Shown here: piece by piece, positions 39,370-47,448 of the stretch
Position numbering within the stretch: position 1 is the stretch's first letter
Layout: each line of letters opens with the position of its first letter
Assembly: GCF_913775425.1 (NCBI RefSeq)
Contig: NZ_CAJYIS010000057.1
Coordinates: 1 to 64,000, forward strand
DNA: 64,000 nt
Reading direction: 5' to 3'
Source of the DNA: an uncultured Enterococcus sp.
GTDB taxonomy: Bacteria > Bacillota > Bacilli > Lactobacillales > Enterococcaceae
Notes under the pieces: model-generated
Told to the model about the DNA's origin: nothing
What the model saw: the letters and a program-made list of their open reading frames with translations, nothing else
Databases searched by the model: none
Translations under genes and position numbers: made by a program

Positions 39370-40425
39370 ATGCATAAAACATTACATTTAGGCTTGATTG
39401 GTTATGGTGGGATGGGGAGCTATCATCTGCATACATTGATTCCAAAAGAATTGTTTGAGATCGGCGGTATCTATGATATCGATGACTTCAAAAAAACTAA
39501 AGCAAAAGAAAATGGACTCCCAGTCTATGAATCCGTAGAAGAGTTGATTGCAGATCCACTGATCGATGTCGTTTTGATTGCAACGCCTAATGATAGTCAC
39601 TGTAAATTAGCGATTCAAGCATTGCAAGCAAAAAAACATGTGATTTGTGAGAAACCAGTGATGATGACGACAAAAGAACTAGACCAGGTTCTCGCAACAG
39701 CAAAAAAAGAAGATCGTCAATTTATCGTACATCAAAATAGACGTTGGGATGAAGACTTTCTTGCGGTAAAAGAGCTGTATCACACGAAGAAAATCGGGGA
39801 AATCTTTCAAATTGAATCACGTGTGCAAGGCGCAAATGGTATTCCTGGTGACTGGCGCCATGAAGCAAAGCATGGTGGTGGAATGCTACTTGATTGGGGA
39901 GTTCATTTATTAGATCAATTGCTTTATCTAATCGATTCTAAAGTGATTTCTGTGATGGCGGATCTAAGTTTCGTTTTAGGTAATGAAGTTGATGATGGAT
40001 TTCTTGCGTATCTTTACTTTGAAGATGGGACACGCGCTATCGTTGAAGTCGGGACGACGAATTTTGTGACATTACCACGTTGGTATGTCAAAGGATTTGA
40101 AGGCACGATGCGCATCGATGGTTGGGATTTATCTGGTGAAATCGTATCGCAAACAGGAACGATCGATCATCATCATTTGATCCCAATAAAAGCAGGTGCT
40201 GGTTTGACGAAGACGATGGCGCCTCCATCTGAAGAAGCAACGACGAGTGATGAAATCAAGACACCAACTAAACCAGAAGCGTCGTTTTATGAAAATGTCT
40301 ACCGCGTTATTTTACACGGTGAAGAACCTATTGTGAAAAATGACGAAGTAAGACGTGTACTGGCTTTGATCGAACGACTATTTGAGTCACATGAACAACG
40401 CCAAATTTTACCATTTGAATTATAA
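39370..40425 (+). CDS. Gfo/Idh/MocA family oxidoreductase
   Basis: LGLIGYGGMGSYHLHTL, IATPNDSHCKLAI, HVICEKPVMMT. Confidence 0.92.
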   Translation: MHKTLHLGLIGYGGMGSYHLHTLIPKELFEIGGIYDIDDFKKTKAKENGLPVYESVEELIADPLIDVVLIATPNDSHCKLAIQALQAKKHVICEKPVMMTTKELDQVLATAKKEDRQFIVHQNRRWDEDFLAVKELYHTKKIGEIFQIESRVQGANGIPGDWRHEAKHGGGMLLDWGVHLLDQLLYLIDSKVISVMADLSFVLGNEVDDGFLAYLYFEDGTRAIVEVGTTNFVTLPRWYVKGFEGTMRIDGWDLSGEIVSQTGTIDHHHLIPIKAGAGLTKTMAPPSEEATTSDEIKTPTKPEASFYENVYRVILHGEEPIVKNDEVRRVLALIERLFESHEQRQILPFEL

Positions 40426-40428
40426 GAT

Positions 40429-40466
40429 AACACCCTCTTTCATTTTTTAGAAAGGGGGTGTTGTTG
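40429..40466 (+). terminator. Intrinsic terminator
   Basis: AACACCCTCTTTC ... GAAAGGGGGTGTT then TT-rich. Confidence 0.7.
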
Positions 40467-40492
40467 TATACTAAATAAAAGGGGTGACCGCT

Positions 40493-41386
40493 ATGAATGC
40501 AATTAATGTACAGAATATTTCAAAGTTCTATCAGCAAAAACCTGCAATTCAAGACGTTTCGTTTACCGTTAAAGAAGGAGAAGTATTTGGATTTATCGGT
40601 CCAAATGGTGCTGGAAAATCGACAACGATCAAAACGATGCTTGATTTTATTCAACCAGATCAAGGTACAGTCGAGATCTTTGCAATGGATCACCATCAAA
40701 AGGCTAAAGAGATTCGTCAGTGTACAAGTTACGTGTCGAGCGATGTGCGCTTTTATTCAAATTTGACAAGTCTACAAATCATGCGTGTCGTAGCCAATAG
40801 TTATCAGCTGTCTAAAATCGAGCAAGAAAAGCAGTTTGCCTACTACATCAAGTTATTCTCAATGGACGTTACAAAAAAAATGAATCAGCTCTCCTTAGGA
40901 AATAAAAAGAAATTAGCTTTAGCCTGTGGGTTACTGACCACTCCTAGATTATTGATCTTAGATGAGCCAACAAATGGATTAGATCCATTAATGCAACATC
41001 GTTTCTATGAAGAATTGACTCGTCATCGTCAAAATGGCATGACAATTTTTTTATCCAGTCATGATTTAACTGAGATAAAACGACAAGCAGATCGAGCAGC
41101 ATTCATTAAAGAGGGAAAAATCGTTACTATTGAAGAGATTAATCAAGAACAAGAAGGTATGATCATTTCTATTACAGGGGATCATTTACCAATCGATGCT
41201 TTCAAACGGATTAATGCTAAGGTATTAGAACAAGATCAACATACCGTAAGGCTTTGGTATAATGGGAAACGAGAACCATTGTTTTCTTTATTAGTCCAAA
41301 AAGAAATTCGCCAGTTTACTATTACTGAGCCTGAATTAGAAGACCGCTTTTTAACACTGTATGAAGATAAGGAGGAGCGGGGATGA
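40493..41386 (+). CDS. ABC transporter ATP-binding protein
   Basis: GPNGAGKSTTIKTMLD, LSLGNKKKLALACGLL, LLILDEPTNGLDP. Confidence 0.94.
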   Translation: MNAINVQNISKFYQQKPAIQDVSFTVKEGEVFGFIGPNGAGKSTTIKTMLDFIQPDQGTVEIFAMDHHQKAKEIRQCTSYVSSDVRFYSNLTSLQIMRVVANSYQLSKIEQEKQFAYYIKLFSMDVTKKMNQLSLGNKKKLALACGLLTTPRLLILDEPTNGLDPLMQHRFYEELTRHRQNGMTIFLSSHDLTEIKRQADRAAFIKEGKIVTIEEINQEQEGMIISITGDHLPIDAFKRINAKVLEQDQHTVRLWYNGKREPLFSLLVQKEIRQFTITEPELEDRFLTLYEDKEERG

Positions 41387-42204
41387 TCATCGAATTAGAG
41401 TGGCGACAAATGCTAAAAAGTCTGGTGATTTGGACGATTATCTTTACATTAGTCATCTGGGGATTTTCCGCAATCTATCCTCAAATGCATACATCCGCCT
41501 TTAGTGAGTTGGTCAATGGGAAAGTCGATAGTTTATCACCTGCGCTATTAAAAACATTTAATATTGAAGGAAGCGGAATTGCAAGTTTTACAACAGCAAT
41601 CGGTTTTTTTGCTTATTATTTCCAATACTTATTTTTAGCAGCTTGCTGTTTCGTATTGCTCAACAGCACACAGGAATTGATCAAAGAAGAATCCGATGGA
41701 ACGATTGAATTTTTATATGCGCTACCGATTACTCGAAGCGAGATTTTCGTTAAAAAGGTTGGGTTGGTCTTAGTAAACAGTGCCCTTTTTTGGTTAATCG
41801 CTTTTCTTAATGCATTAGGAGCGACAGTGTGGTTTAAAGCAACAAGTGATCATACCAATCAAATCATTCAAAAATTAAGTTTGATCTTTGGACAAGAACT
41901 GGTCGTTTTATGGCTATTGATCAGTATCGGTTTTTTCTTATCTAGTTGGCTAAAATCAAATCGCCAGAGTATAGGGATCAGTCTAGGAATCGTATTTGGT
42001 ATTTACTTGATAGGAATCTTATCTGCCTTGACGGATACCTTTGCTTGGTTAGAAAACTGGTCATTTATTCACCGAACGTTGCCTAGTAAACTAATCACAG
42101 ATTCTCTTTCTATTTATTATAGTATTGGATTAGTTGGTCTAGGAGCTTTGTTTTTATTAGGCGGTTATGCTCGTTATACAAAAAAAGATTTAGTCAATAA
42201 ATAA
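41383..42204 (+). CDS. ABC-2 type transporter permease
   Basis: Six-TM-like hydrophobic protein, ATGA overlap with the ATPase gene. Confidence 0.85.
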   Translation: MIIELEWRQMLKSLVIWTIIFTLVIWGFSAIYPQMHTSAFSELVNGKVDSLSPALLKTFNIEGSGIASFTTAIGFFAYYFQYLFLAACCFVLLNSTQELIKEESDGTIEFLYALPITRSEIFVKKVGLVLVNSALFWLIAFLNALGATVWFKATSDHTNQIIQKLSLIFGQELVVLWLLISIGFFLSSWLKSNRQSIGISLGIVFGIYLIGILSALTDTFAWLENWSFIHRTLPSKLITDSLSIYYSIGLVGLGALFLLGGYARYTKKDLVNK

Positions 42205-42409
42205 GCAATATGGGGGTGTGATAGAAATCTGTTACACCCCTAAACATCGAATAAACGTTGTTCTAGAATATTCTTTTTTTGACTGAAGTCTTGAGACTAT
42301 CGACTGCTATCACAAGCTCATCTTTTTCTTGAAAAAATACAAGTTTCTTGCAAAAAAAATTAAAGTTCTTTATAGTGATATAGATTGTTATCGATATGGA
42401 GGCGAGGAT

Positions 42410-42709
42410 ATGGAACATGAGTTACTTTCAATCAGACTCAAAGCATTAACGGATCCAAATCGACGTAAGATTTTGACGTTATTACAACAAGAAGCCAAAT
42501 GTGCTTGTGAGATTTTGCCACATTTTGAATTTACTCAACCAACGCTTTCTCATCATATGAAGATTTTAGAACAAGCAGGTTTTGTAAGTGTGGAAAAACG
42601 CAAATCTTGGCATTATTATAAACTTCATGAAGAAGCAATGGTGAATGTATTACATGATCTAAGCACATTGAGCAACAATAATGAATCGAATAAAGGAGCA
42701 CACATATGA
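42410..42709 (+). CDS. ArsR family regulator with CxC motif
   Basis: RLKALTDPNRRKILTLLQQEAKCACEILPHFEFTQPTLSHHMKILEQAGFV; RBS ggaggcgagg. Confidence 0.9.
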   Translation: MEHELLSIRLKALTDPNRRKILTLLQQEAKCACEILPHFEFTQPTLSHHMKILEQAGFVSVEKRKSWHYYKLHEEAMVNVLHDLSTLSNNNESNKGAHI

Positions 42710-43638
42710 CCTATGCACTAGAAATAAAAGGACTGAAAAAAGTTTATGCATCTGGAGTAGAAGCGCTAAAAGGAATTGATTTGACAGTTGAAGCAGGTGA
42801 TTTTTATGCCTTGCTTGGACCAAACGGAGCAGGAAAATCGACAACAATTGGAATCATGACCTCTTTAGTTAACAAAACTGCAGGTAGCGTGACGATTTTT
42901 GGATATGACCTAGATAAAGATCTAGTGAAAGCAAAACAACAGATTGGCTTAGTACCGCAAGAATTTAATTTTAATCCGTTTGAAACAGTGCAACAAATCG
43001 TAGTGAATCAAGCTGGATATTACGGTGTACCGAGAAAAGAAGCTTTGCGTCGTAGCGAAAAGTATTTGAAACAATCCAATCTATGGGAAAAGCGTAACGA
43101 GAGAGCACGAATGCTTTCAGGAGGTATGAAACGACGTTTGATGATTGCGCGTGCATTGATGCACGAACCGAAACTATTGATTTTAGACGAACCAACAGCG
43201 GGTGTAGATATTGAGTTACGCCGTGAAATGTGGACGTTCTTACGTGAATTAAATGAACAAGGAACGACAATTATTTTAACAACACATTATTTGGAAGAGG
43301 CAGAAATGCTTTGTCGTAATATTGGGATTATTCAATCAGGTCAAGTTATTGAAAATACAAGTATGAAAGAATTGCTTGCTAAATTACAATATGAAACGTT
43401 TATCTTTGATTTGGAACCTTTTGATACGAAACCAGTCATTACTGGATATGCACATCAGTTTGAAGATGAGCGAACACTAGAAGTCGAAGTCGAACGTAAT
43501 CAAGGTGTCAATCATGTCTTTGAACAATTGTCTACGCAAGGTGTTAAGGTCTTATCGATGCGCAATAAATCAAATCGCTTAGAAGAGTTGTTTTTAAAAA
43601 TCACAGAAGACAAGCAAGTGGAGGCAGATCATGTTTAA
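42706..43638 (+). CDS. ABC transporter ATP-binding protein
   Basis: GPNGAGKSTTIGIMTSL, LSGGMKRRLMIARALMHEPKLLILDEPTAGVD. Confidence 0.95.
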   Translation: MTYALEIKGLKKVYASGVEALKGIDLTVEAGDFYALLGPNGAGKSTTIGIMTSLVNKTAGSVTIFGYDLDKDLVKAKQQIGLVPQEFNFNPFETVQQIVVNQAGYYGVPRKEALRRSEKYLKQSNLWEKRNERARMLSGGMKRRLMIARALMHEPKLLILDEPTAGVDIELRREMWTFLRELNEQGTTIILTTHYLEEAEMLCRNIGIIQSGQVIENTSMKELLAKLQYETFIFDLEPFDTKPVITGYAHQFEDERTLEVEVERNQGVNHVFEQLSTQGVKVLSMRNKSNRLEELFLKITEDKQVEADHV

Positions 43639-44401
43639 TCTTTATTTAACAGCATTAAAAAGTTTGGCAGCAAAAGAAACAAATCGTTATATGCGGATTT
43701 GGGTACAAACTCTCGTACCGCCGGTGATTACGACATCGTTATATTTCATCATTTTTGGTAATTTAATTGGTGGCCGTATTGGAGAAATGGGTGGTTTTTC
43801 TTATATGGAGTTCATCGTACCAGGTTTGATCATGATGTCTGTAATTACAAGCTCTTATTCAAATGTCGCCTCTTCTTTCTTTTCGCAAAAATTTCAAAAA
43901 AATATTGAAGAATTACTTGTAGCGCCCGTACCGACTCACGTGATCATTTGGGGATTTATTTTTGGAGGTTTAGGTCGTAGTATTTTAGTAGGAGCATTAG
44001 TAACCTTGATTTCGTTATTTTTTGTTCCTTTACATGTTTTTTCTTGGGCTATCGTCATTGTAACTGTTCTTATGACGGCTATCGTATTCTCATTGGCGGG
44101 ATTACTAAATGGAATCTTTGCGCAATCGTTTGATGATGTCTCGATCGTGCCGACTTTTGTATTGCAACCATTGACTTATTTAGGTGGTGTCTTTTATTCA
44201 GTGACAATGTTGCCTCCCTTTTGGCAAGCTGTCTCAAAAATCAATCCGATTGTCTACATGGTATCAGGATTTCGCTATGGTTTTTTAGGGACGATCGATG
44301 TTAATATTTGGATTTCATTAGGAATCTTAGTATTGTTCATCCTTGTATTATATACAGCAAGCTTTTATTTAATTGAACGCGGAAGAGGCTTAAGAAGCTA
44401 A
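43631..44401 (+). CDS. ABC-2 type transporter permease
   Basis: Hydrophobic permease typical of drug/polysaccharide exporters; overlaps the ATPase gene. Confidence 0.9.
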   Translation: MFNLYLTALKSLAAKETNRYMRIWVQTLVPPVITTSLYFIIFGNLIGGRIGEMGGFSYMEFIVPGLIMMSVITSSYSNVASSFFSQKFQKNIEELLVAPVPTHVIIWGFIFGGLGRSILVGALVTLISLFFVPLHVFSWAIVIVTVLMTAIVFSLAGLLNGIFAQSFDDVSIVPTFVLQPLTYLGGVFYSVTMLPPFWQAVSKINPIVYMVSGFRYGFLGTIDVNIWISLGILVLFILVLYTASFYLIERGRGLRS

Positions 44402-44437
44402 AAAAAACGTCATGAGGGGGACTCATGACGTTTTTTT
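44401..44437. terminator. Bidirectional intrinsic terminator
   Basis: AAAAAAACGTCATGAG-GGGGA-CTCATGACGTTTTTTT. Confidence 0.92.
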
Positions 44438-44575
44438 GTACCCTTTTTTTAGGGAGTTGGGTACGGGTTATATGGAGGAAGTGATAAATTAGAAAAACTA
44501 ATCGTAGTTATATAAGTTGGGGGCTTATATAACTTATGCTTCAAGGGGATGAAAGCATCACTTCTATGTCTATAT
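44401..44575 (-). ncRNA. Candidate structured small RNA with C-rich loops (unassigned)
   Basis: Four-way-junction fold 44477-44565 (closing stem GGAAGTG/CACTTCT; arms ATTAG/CTAAT, 11-bp AGTTATATAAG/CTTATATAACT, ATGCTT/AAGCAT), hairpin 44438-44464, shared terminator; minus-strand loops are CCCC-rich and a CCTCC lies in a single-stranded segment. Confidence 0.5.
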
Positions 44576-44651
44576 AATACGCTCAGAAACGTAAAATTAC
44601 TACGAACAAAACTGTAAACTCACCTTACATAAACGTTATATTATTTTTTTA

Positions 44652-44682
44652 TTGACCTTGACGTAACGTTAGGGTGTATGCT
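44652..44682 (+). promoter_or_regulatory. MerR-type promoter with 19-bp spacer
   Basis: TTGACC-N19-TATGCT with dyad ACCTTGACGT/AACGTTAGGGT in the spacer. Confidence 0.8.
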
Positions 44683-44702
44683 CAAACTAAAGGAGGAAGA
44701 CG

Positions 44703-45449
44703 ATGGAAAAATATAACATTAAAGAACTCGCGACTTTGTCTGGAGTAAGTAGCAGGACGTTACGTTATTATGATCAAATTAAGCTATTATCTCCTTTGAC
44801 CCGTACTAGTGCTGGATATCGACTATATGGTACGAAAGAGGTCGACCGTTTACAACAAATTTTAGTTTACAAAAAACTTGGATTTTCTTTACAGCAGATC
44901 CAACAATTACTTGATCAACCCACAACTACCCAACTTATATTATTTGAACAGCAATATCAAGCGCTGAAACAAATGAAACAGCAAATCGAATTGCAGTTAA
45001 ACACATTGGAAAAAACGATTGCTTATCAAAAAGGAGATGTTCAGATGAACGACCAGGAAAAATTTATTGGATTGAAAGAAGAAAAACTTATCCAACAGCA
45101 AGAGTATCAAGCAGAAAGTAGTACGAAATACGGAGAAGCTATCGTTAATAAGACAATTGAACACTTAGAAAAAAAAGCAGAACATGATTTTCAAACAGCT
45201 GAAGCAATCGAGCAACAGTTGATGGTATTGCTCAAAAATCAAGTACTATCTCTTGATGAGCAAACACAAATCGTAGCATTGCATAAACAATGGTTGCAGC
45301 ACTACACGCCATATTATAATAAAGATTATCATCGACAACTTGCTGATTTATATTTAGAAGATGAACGATTTCAAAAGTATTACGATCAAAAAGCTGGTGA
45401 GGGTGCAGCTAAGCGCTTAAGTGAAAGTATCCACTCGCTTTTACTCTAG
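44703..45449 (+). CDS. MerR family regulator with TipAS-like domain
   Basis: YNIKELATLSGVSSRTLRYYDQIKLLSP; C-terminal TipAS-type helical domain. Confidence 0.9.
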   Translation: MEKYNIKELATLSGVSSRTLRYYDQIKLLSPLTRTSAGYRLYGTKEVDRLQQILVYKKLGFSLQQIQQLLDQPTTTQLILFEQQYQALKQMKQQIELQLNTLEKTIAYQKGDVQMNDQEKFIGLKEEKLIQQQEYQAESSTKYGEAIVNKTIEHLEKKAEHDFQTAEAIEQQLMVLLKNQVLSLDEQTQIVALHKQWLQHYTPYYNKDYHRQLADLYLEDERFQKYYDQKAGEGAAKRLSESIHSLLL

Positions 45450-45545
45450 CGATAAAAAGGTGTTAGCGTAAATAAGACAGTCAGAATAATTTGTCATAAA
45501 ATCATCTTTTTTTGCAAAAAATAGAGTAAAATGGCTCGCTTTTTA

Positions 45546-45582
45546 TGTAACTAGTCATAATATGACTATATGGTATGTTACA
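45546..45582. promoter_or_regulatory. Nested inverted repeat (operator-like)
   Basis: TGTAAC-TAGTCATA-A-TATGACTA-n8-GTTACA. Confidence 0.5.
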
Positions 45583-45614
45583 CTCCTTTTTGTGAAGAAC
45601 GAGAGGAGGAAATC

Positions 45615-45800
45615 ATGATGCATGAAATTCAAAAAAATGAGATTTATTTTTCGAAAGTGATTGGACAAGAAGAATCATATCATGTGCGAGTACGTACGAT
45701 TTTAGAGCGTACAGCAGTGGTTGAGATCCAAGAGTTAAATGAGTTACCGGCGCTAGTCTTATTAGAAGATCTGCAAGTAGCGAATCTTCAAGAAGCTTAA
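45615..45800 (+). CDS. Small conserved hypothetical protein
   Basis: RBS gaggaggaa before ATG; 61 aa. Confidence 0.6.
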   Translation: MMHEIQKNEIYFSKVIGQEESYHVRVRTILERTAVVEIQELNELPALVLLEDLQVANLQEA

Positions 45801-45846
45801 TTGCTTAAGTGAACAAATATTGCTATACTAAACCGAATATATTGAA

Positions 45847-45875
45847 AAACAGTAGCCAAGTCTACTGTTTTTTTA
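45847..45875 (+). terminator. Intrinsic terminator
   Basis: AAACAGTAG-CCAAGT-CTACTGTTTTTTT. Confidence 0.8.
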
Positions 45876-45900
45876 AATCTAAATAGATTGAGGGAAAGAA

Positions 45901-46641
45901 ATGCGCAATATTAAAATGACGATTGAATATGATGGTACTCGGTATCAAGGGTGGCAACGCTTAGGGAACACTGATAAAACGATCCAAGGGAAAATCGAAA
46001 ACATTATCAAGCAGTTGACAGGAGAAACAATCGAGATCGTAGGTTCCGGTCGGACCGATGCAGGGACACATGCGTTAAATCAAGTTGCAAATTTTAAAAC
46101 GAATTACACAGGTGACCTAACAGAGATGCTTGAATTTTTCCATAAATATCTACCACAAGACATTGTTGTCAAAAAAGTTGAAGAAGTACCGGAACGATTC
46201 CATGCTCGCTACAATGCAAAAGGAAAGACATATAGCTATTATCTATGGAATGATCCGATTCCCTCAGCGTTTGAGCGCCATTATAGCTACCATTATCCAG
46301 AAACATTAAACCTCGATGCCATGCAAAAAGCTGCCGCATTGTTATGTGGTACTCACGATTTTGCTGGTTTCTCGGCTTTGAAAAAGACGAAAAAATCAAC
46401 TGTACGTACAATAGAGGACATTCGCATCGAGCGTGAAGGACGTAAACTCCATTTCACCTTTACAGGAAATGGATTCTTGCATAAAATGGTCCGAATACTT
46501 GTAGGAACACTAGTCGAAATTGGAACAGGACAGATGAAGATCGACCAGATCAATACGATTTTTGAACATAAAGTACGTAGCGAAGCAGGGGAAACGATGC
46601 CCGCACAAGGTCTATTTTTGGATTTTGTAAAATACGATTAA
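45901..46641 (+). CDS. truA: tRNA pseudouridine(38-40) synthase TruA
   Basis: MTIEYDGTRYQGWQRL, GSGRTDAGTHALNQVANF. Confidence 0.95.
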   Translation: MRNIKMTIEYDGTRYQGWQRLGNTDKTIQGKIENIIKQLTGETIEIVGSGRTDAGTHALNQVANFKTNYTGDLTEMLEFFHKYLPQDIVVKKVEEVPERFHARYNAKGKTYSYYLWNDPIPSAFERHYSYHYPETLNLDAMQKAAALLCGTHDFAGFSALKKTKKSTVRTIEDIRIEREGRKLHFTFTGNGFLHKMVRILVGTLVEIGTGQMKIDQINTIFEHKVRSEAGETMPAQGLFLDFVKYD

Positions 46642-46865
46642 AACTAAACGATTCAAAATGAGTACGAAAAGATTAAGTTTCTCTTATAGAATAAAATAAA
46701 CAGCAGTATACCCTATACTTTTAAGTGCAAACGTTGTATGATAGAGAAGTAGTATATTTGAACATTAATCAATTGGTAATTTTTAGCAACACCAAAATTC
46801 CTCTTTTTTAATCAAGAAATTATTGCAAAAAAATGATTGTGCATAGCACAAGGAGGAATTTTATT

Positions 46866-47066
46866 ATGAACAACGGTACAGTAAAATGGTTTAACGCAGA
46901 CAAAGGTTTTGGATTTATCACTAAAGAAGACGGACAAGATGTTTTTGCTCACTTCTCAGCAATCCAAGGTGAAGGTTTCAAAACTTTAGAAGAAGGTCAA
47001 GCAGTGACTTTCGATGTTGAAGAAGGTCAACGTGGTCTTCAAGCAACAAACATCCAAAAAAACTAA
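46866..47066 (+). CDS. csp: Cold shock protein (CspA family)
   Basis: [49 protein letters not shown]. Confidence 0.96.
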   Translation: MNNGTVKWFNADKGFGFITKEDGQDVFAHFSAIQGEGFKTLEEGQAVTFDVEEGQRGLQATNIQKN

Positions 47067-47079
47067 AACTTACTTATTC

Positions 47080-47113
47080 AACACGATTCAAGGTTCTTGA
47101 ATCGTGTTTTTTT
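47080..47113 (+). terminator. Intrinsic terminator
   Basis: AACACGATTCAAG-GTT-CTTGAATCGTGTTTTTTT. Confidence 0.88.
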
Positions 47114-47147
47114 AATAAGATAAAACATTTAAGGAGAGGTCTAAATT

Positions 47148-47348
47148 ATGGTATTTAATACTTGGAAAAAGGTTGTTCCTTCTGAAAAAGGCGAGGCGTT
47201 TCATGTAGGACAAAAAGTATCTGTAGTCGCTAACTCTCAAGCAGCGGTTGGAACAATCGATGCGTTACTAGTCAATACGGCAGTCGTTTTAATGGAAGCA
47301 GAACAAGAAAAGCAAGTTGTTAAATACGAAAATTTAGTCATTTTATAA
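47148..47348 (+). CDS. Small hypothetical protein, possibly DUF2187-like
   Basis: GQKVSVVANSQAAVGTIDALLVNTAVVLMEAEQEKQVVKYENLVIL resembles small SH3-like DUF2187 proteins; family call is weak. Confidence 0.55.
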   Translation: MVFNTWKKVVPSEKGEAFHVGQKVSVVANSQAAVGTIDALLVNTAVVLMEAEQEKQVVKYENLVIL

Positions 47349-47383
47349 ATCTCAAAACCACTAATAAAATAGTGGTTTTTTCT

Positions 47384-47434
47384 ATTGACAAAAAAGCGAG
47401 TCGGGAGTAACATACACTTATGAAATCGATATCA
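47384..47434 (+). promoter_or_regulatory. Promoter (TTGACA-N17-TAACAT) followed by LacI-type operator
   Basis: Operator TGAAATCGATATCA at 47421-47434 between promoter and RBS. Confidence 0.75.
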
Positions 47435-47448
47435 TAAAGGAGGAGAAT

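Noticed and set aside
44477-44565. Cloverleaf as a tRNA gene
   Set aside because: No GTTCRANNC T-loop, no CCA, arm lengths (11-bp middle arm) and loop sequences not tRNA-like.
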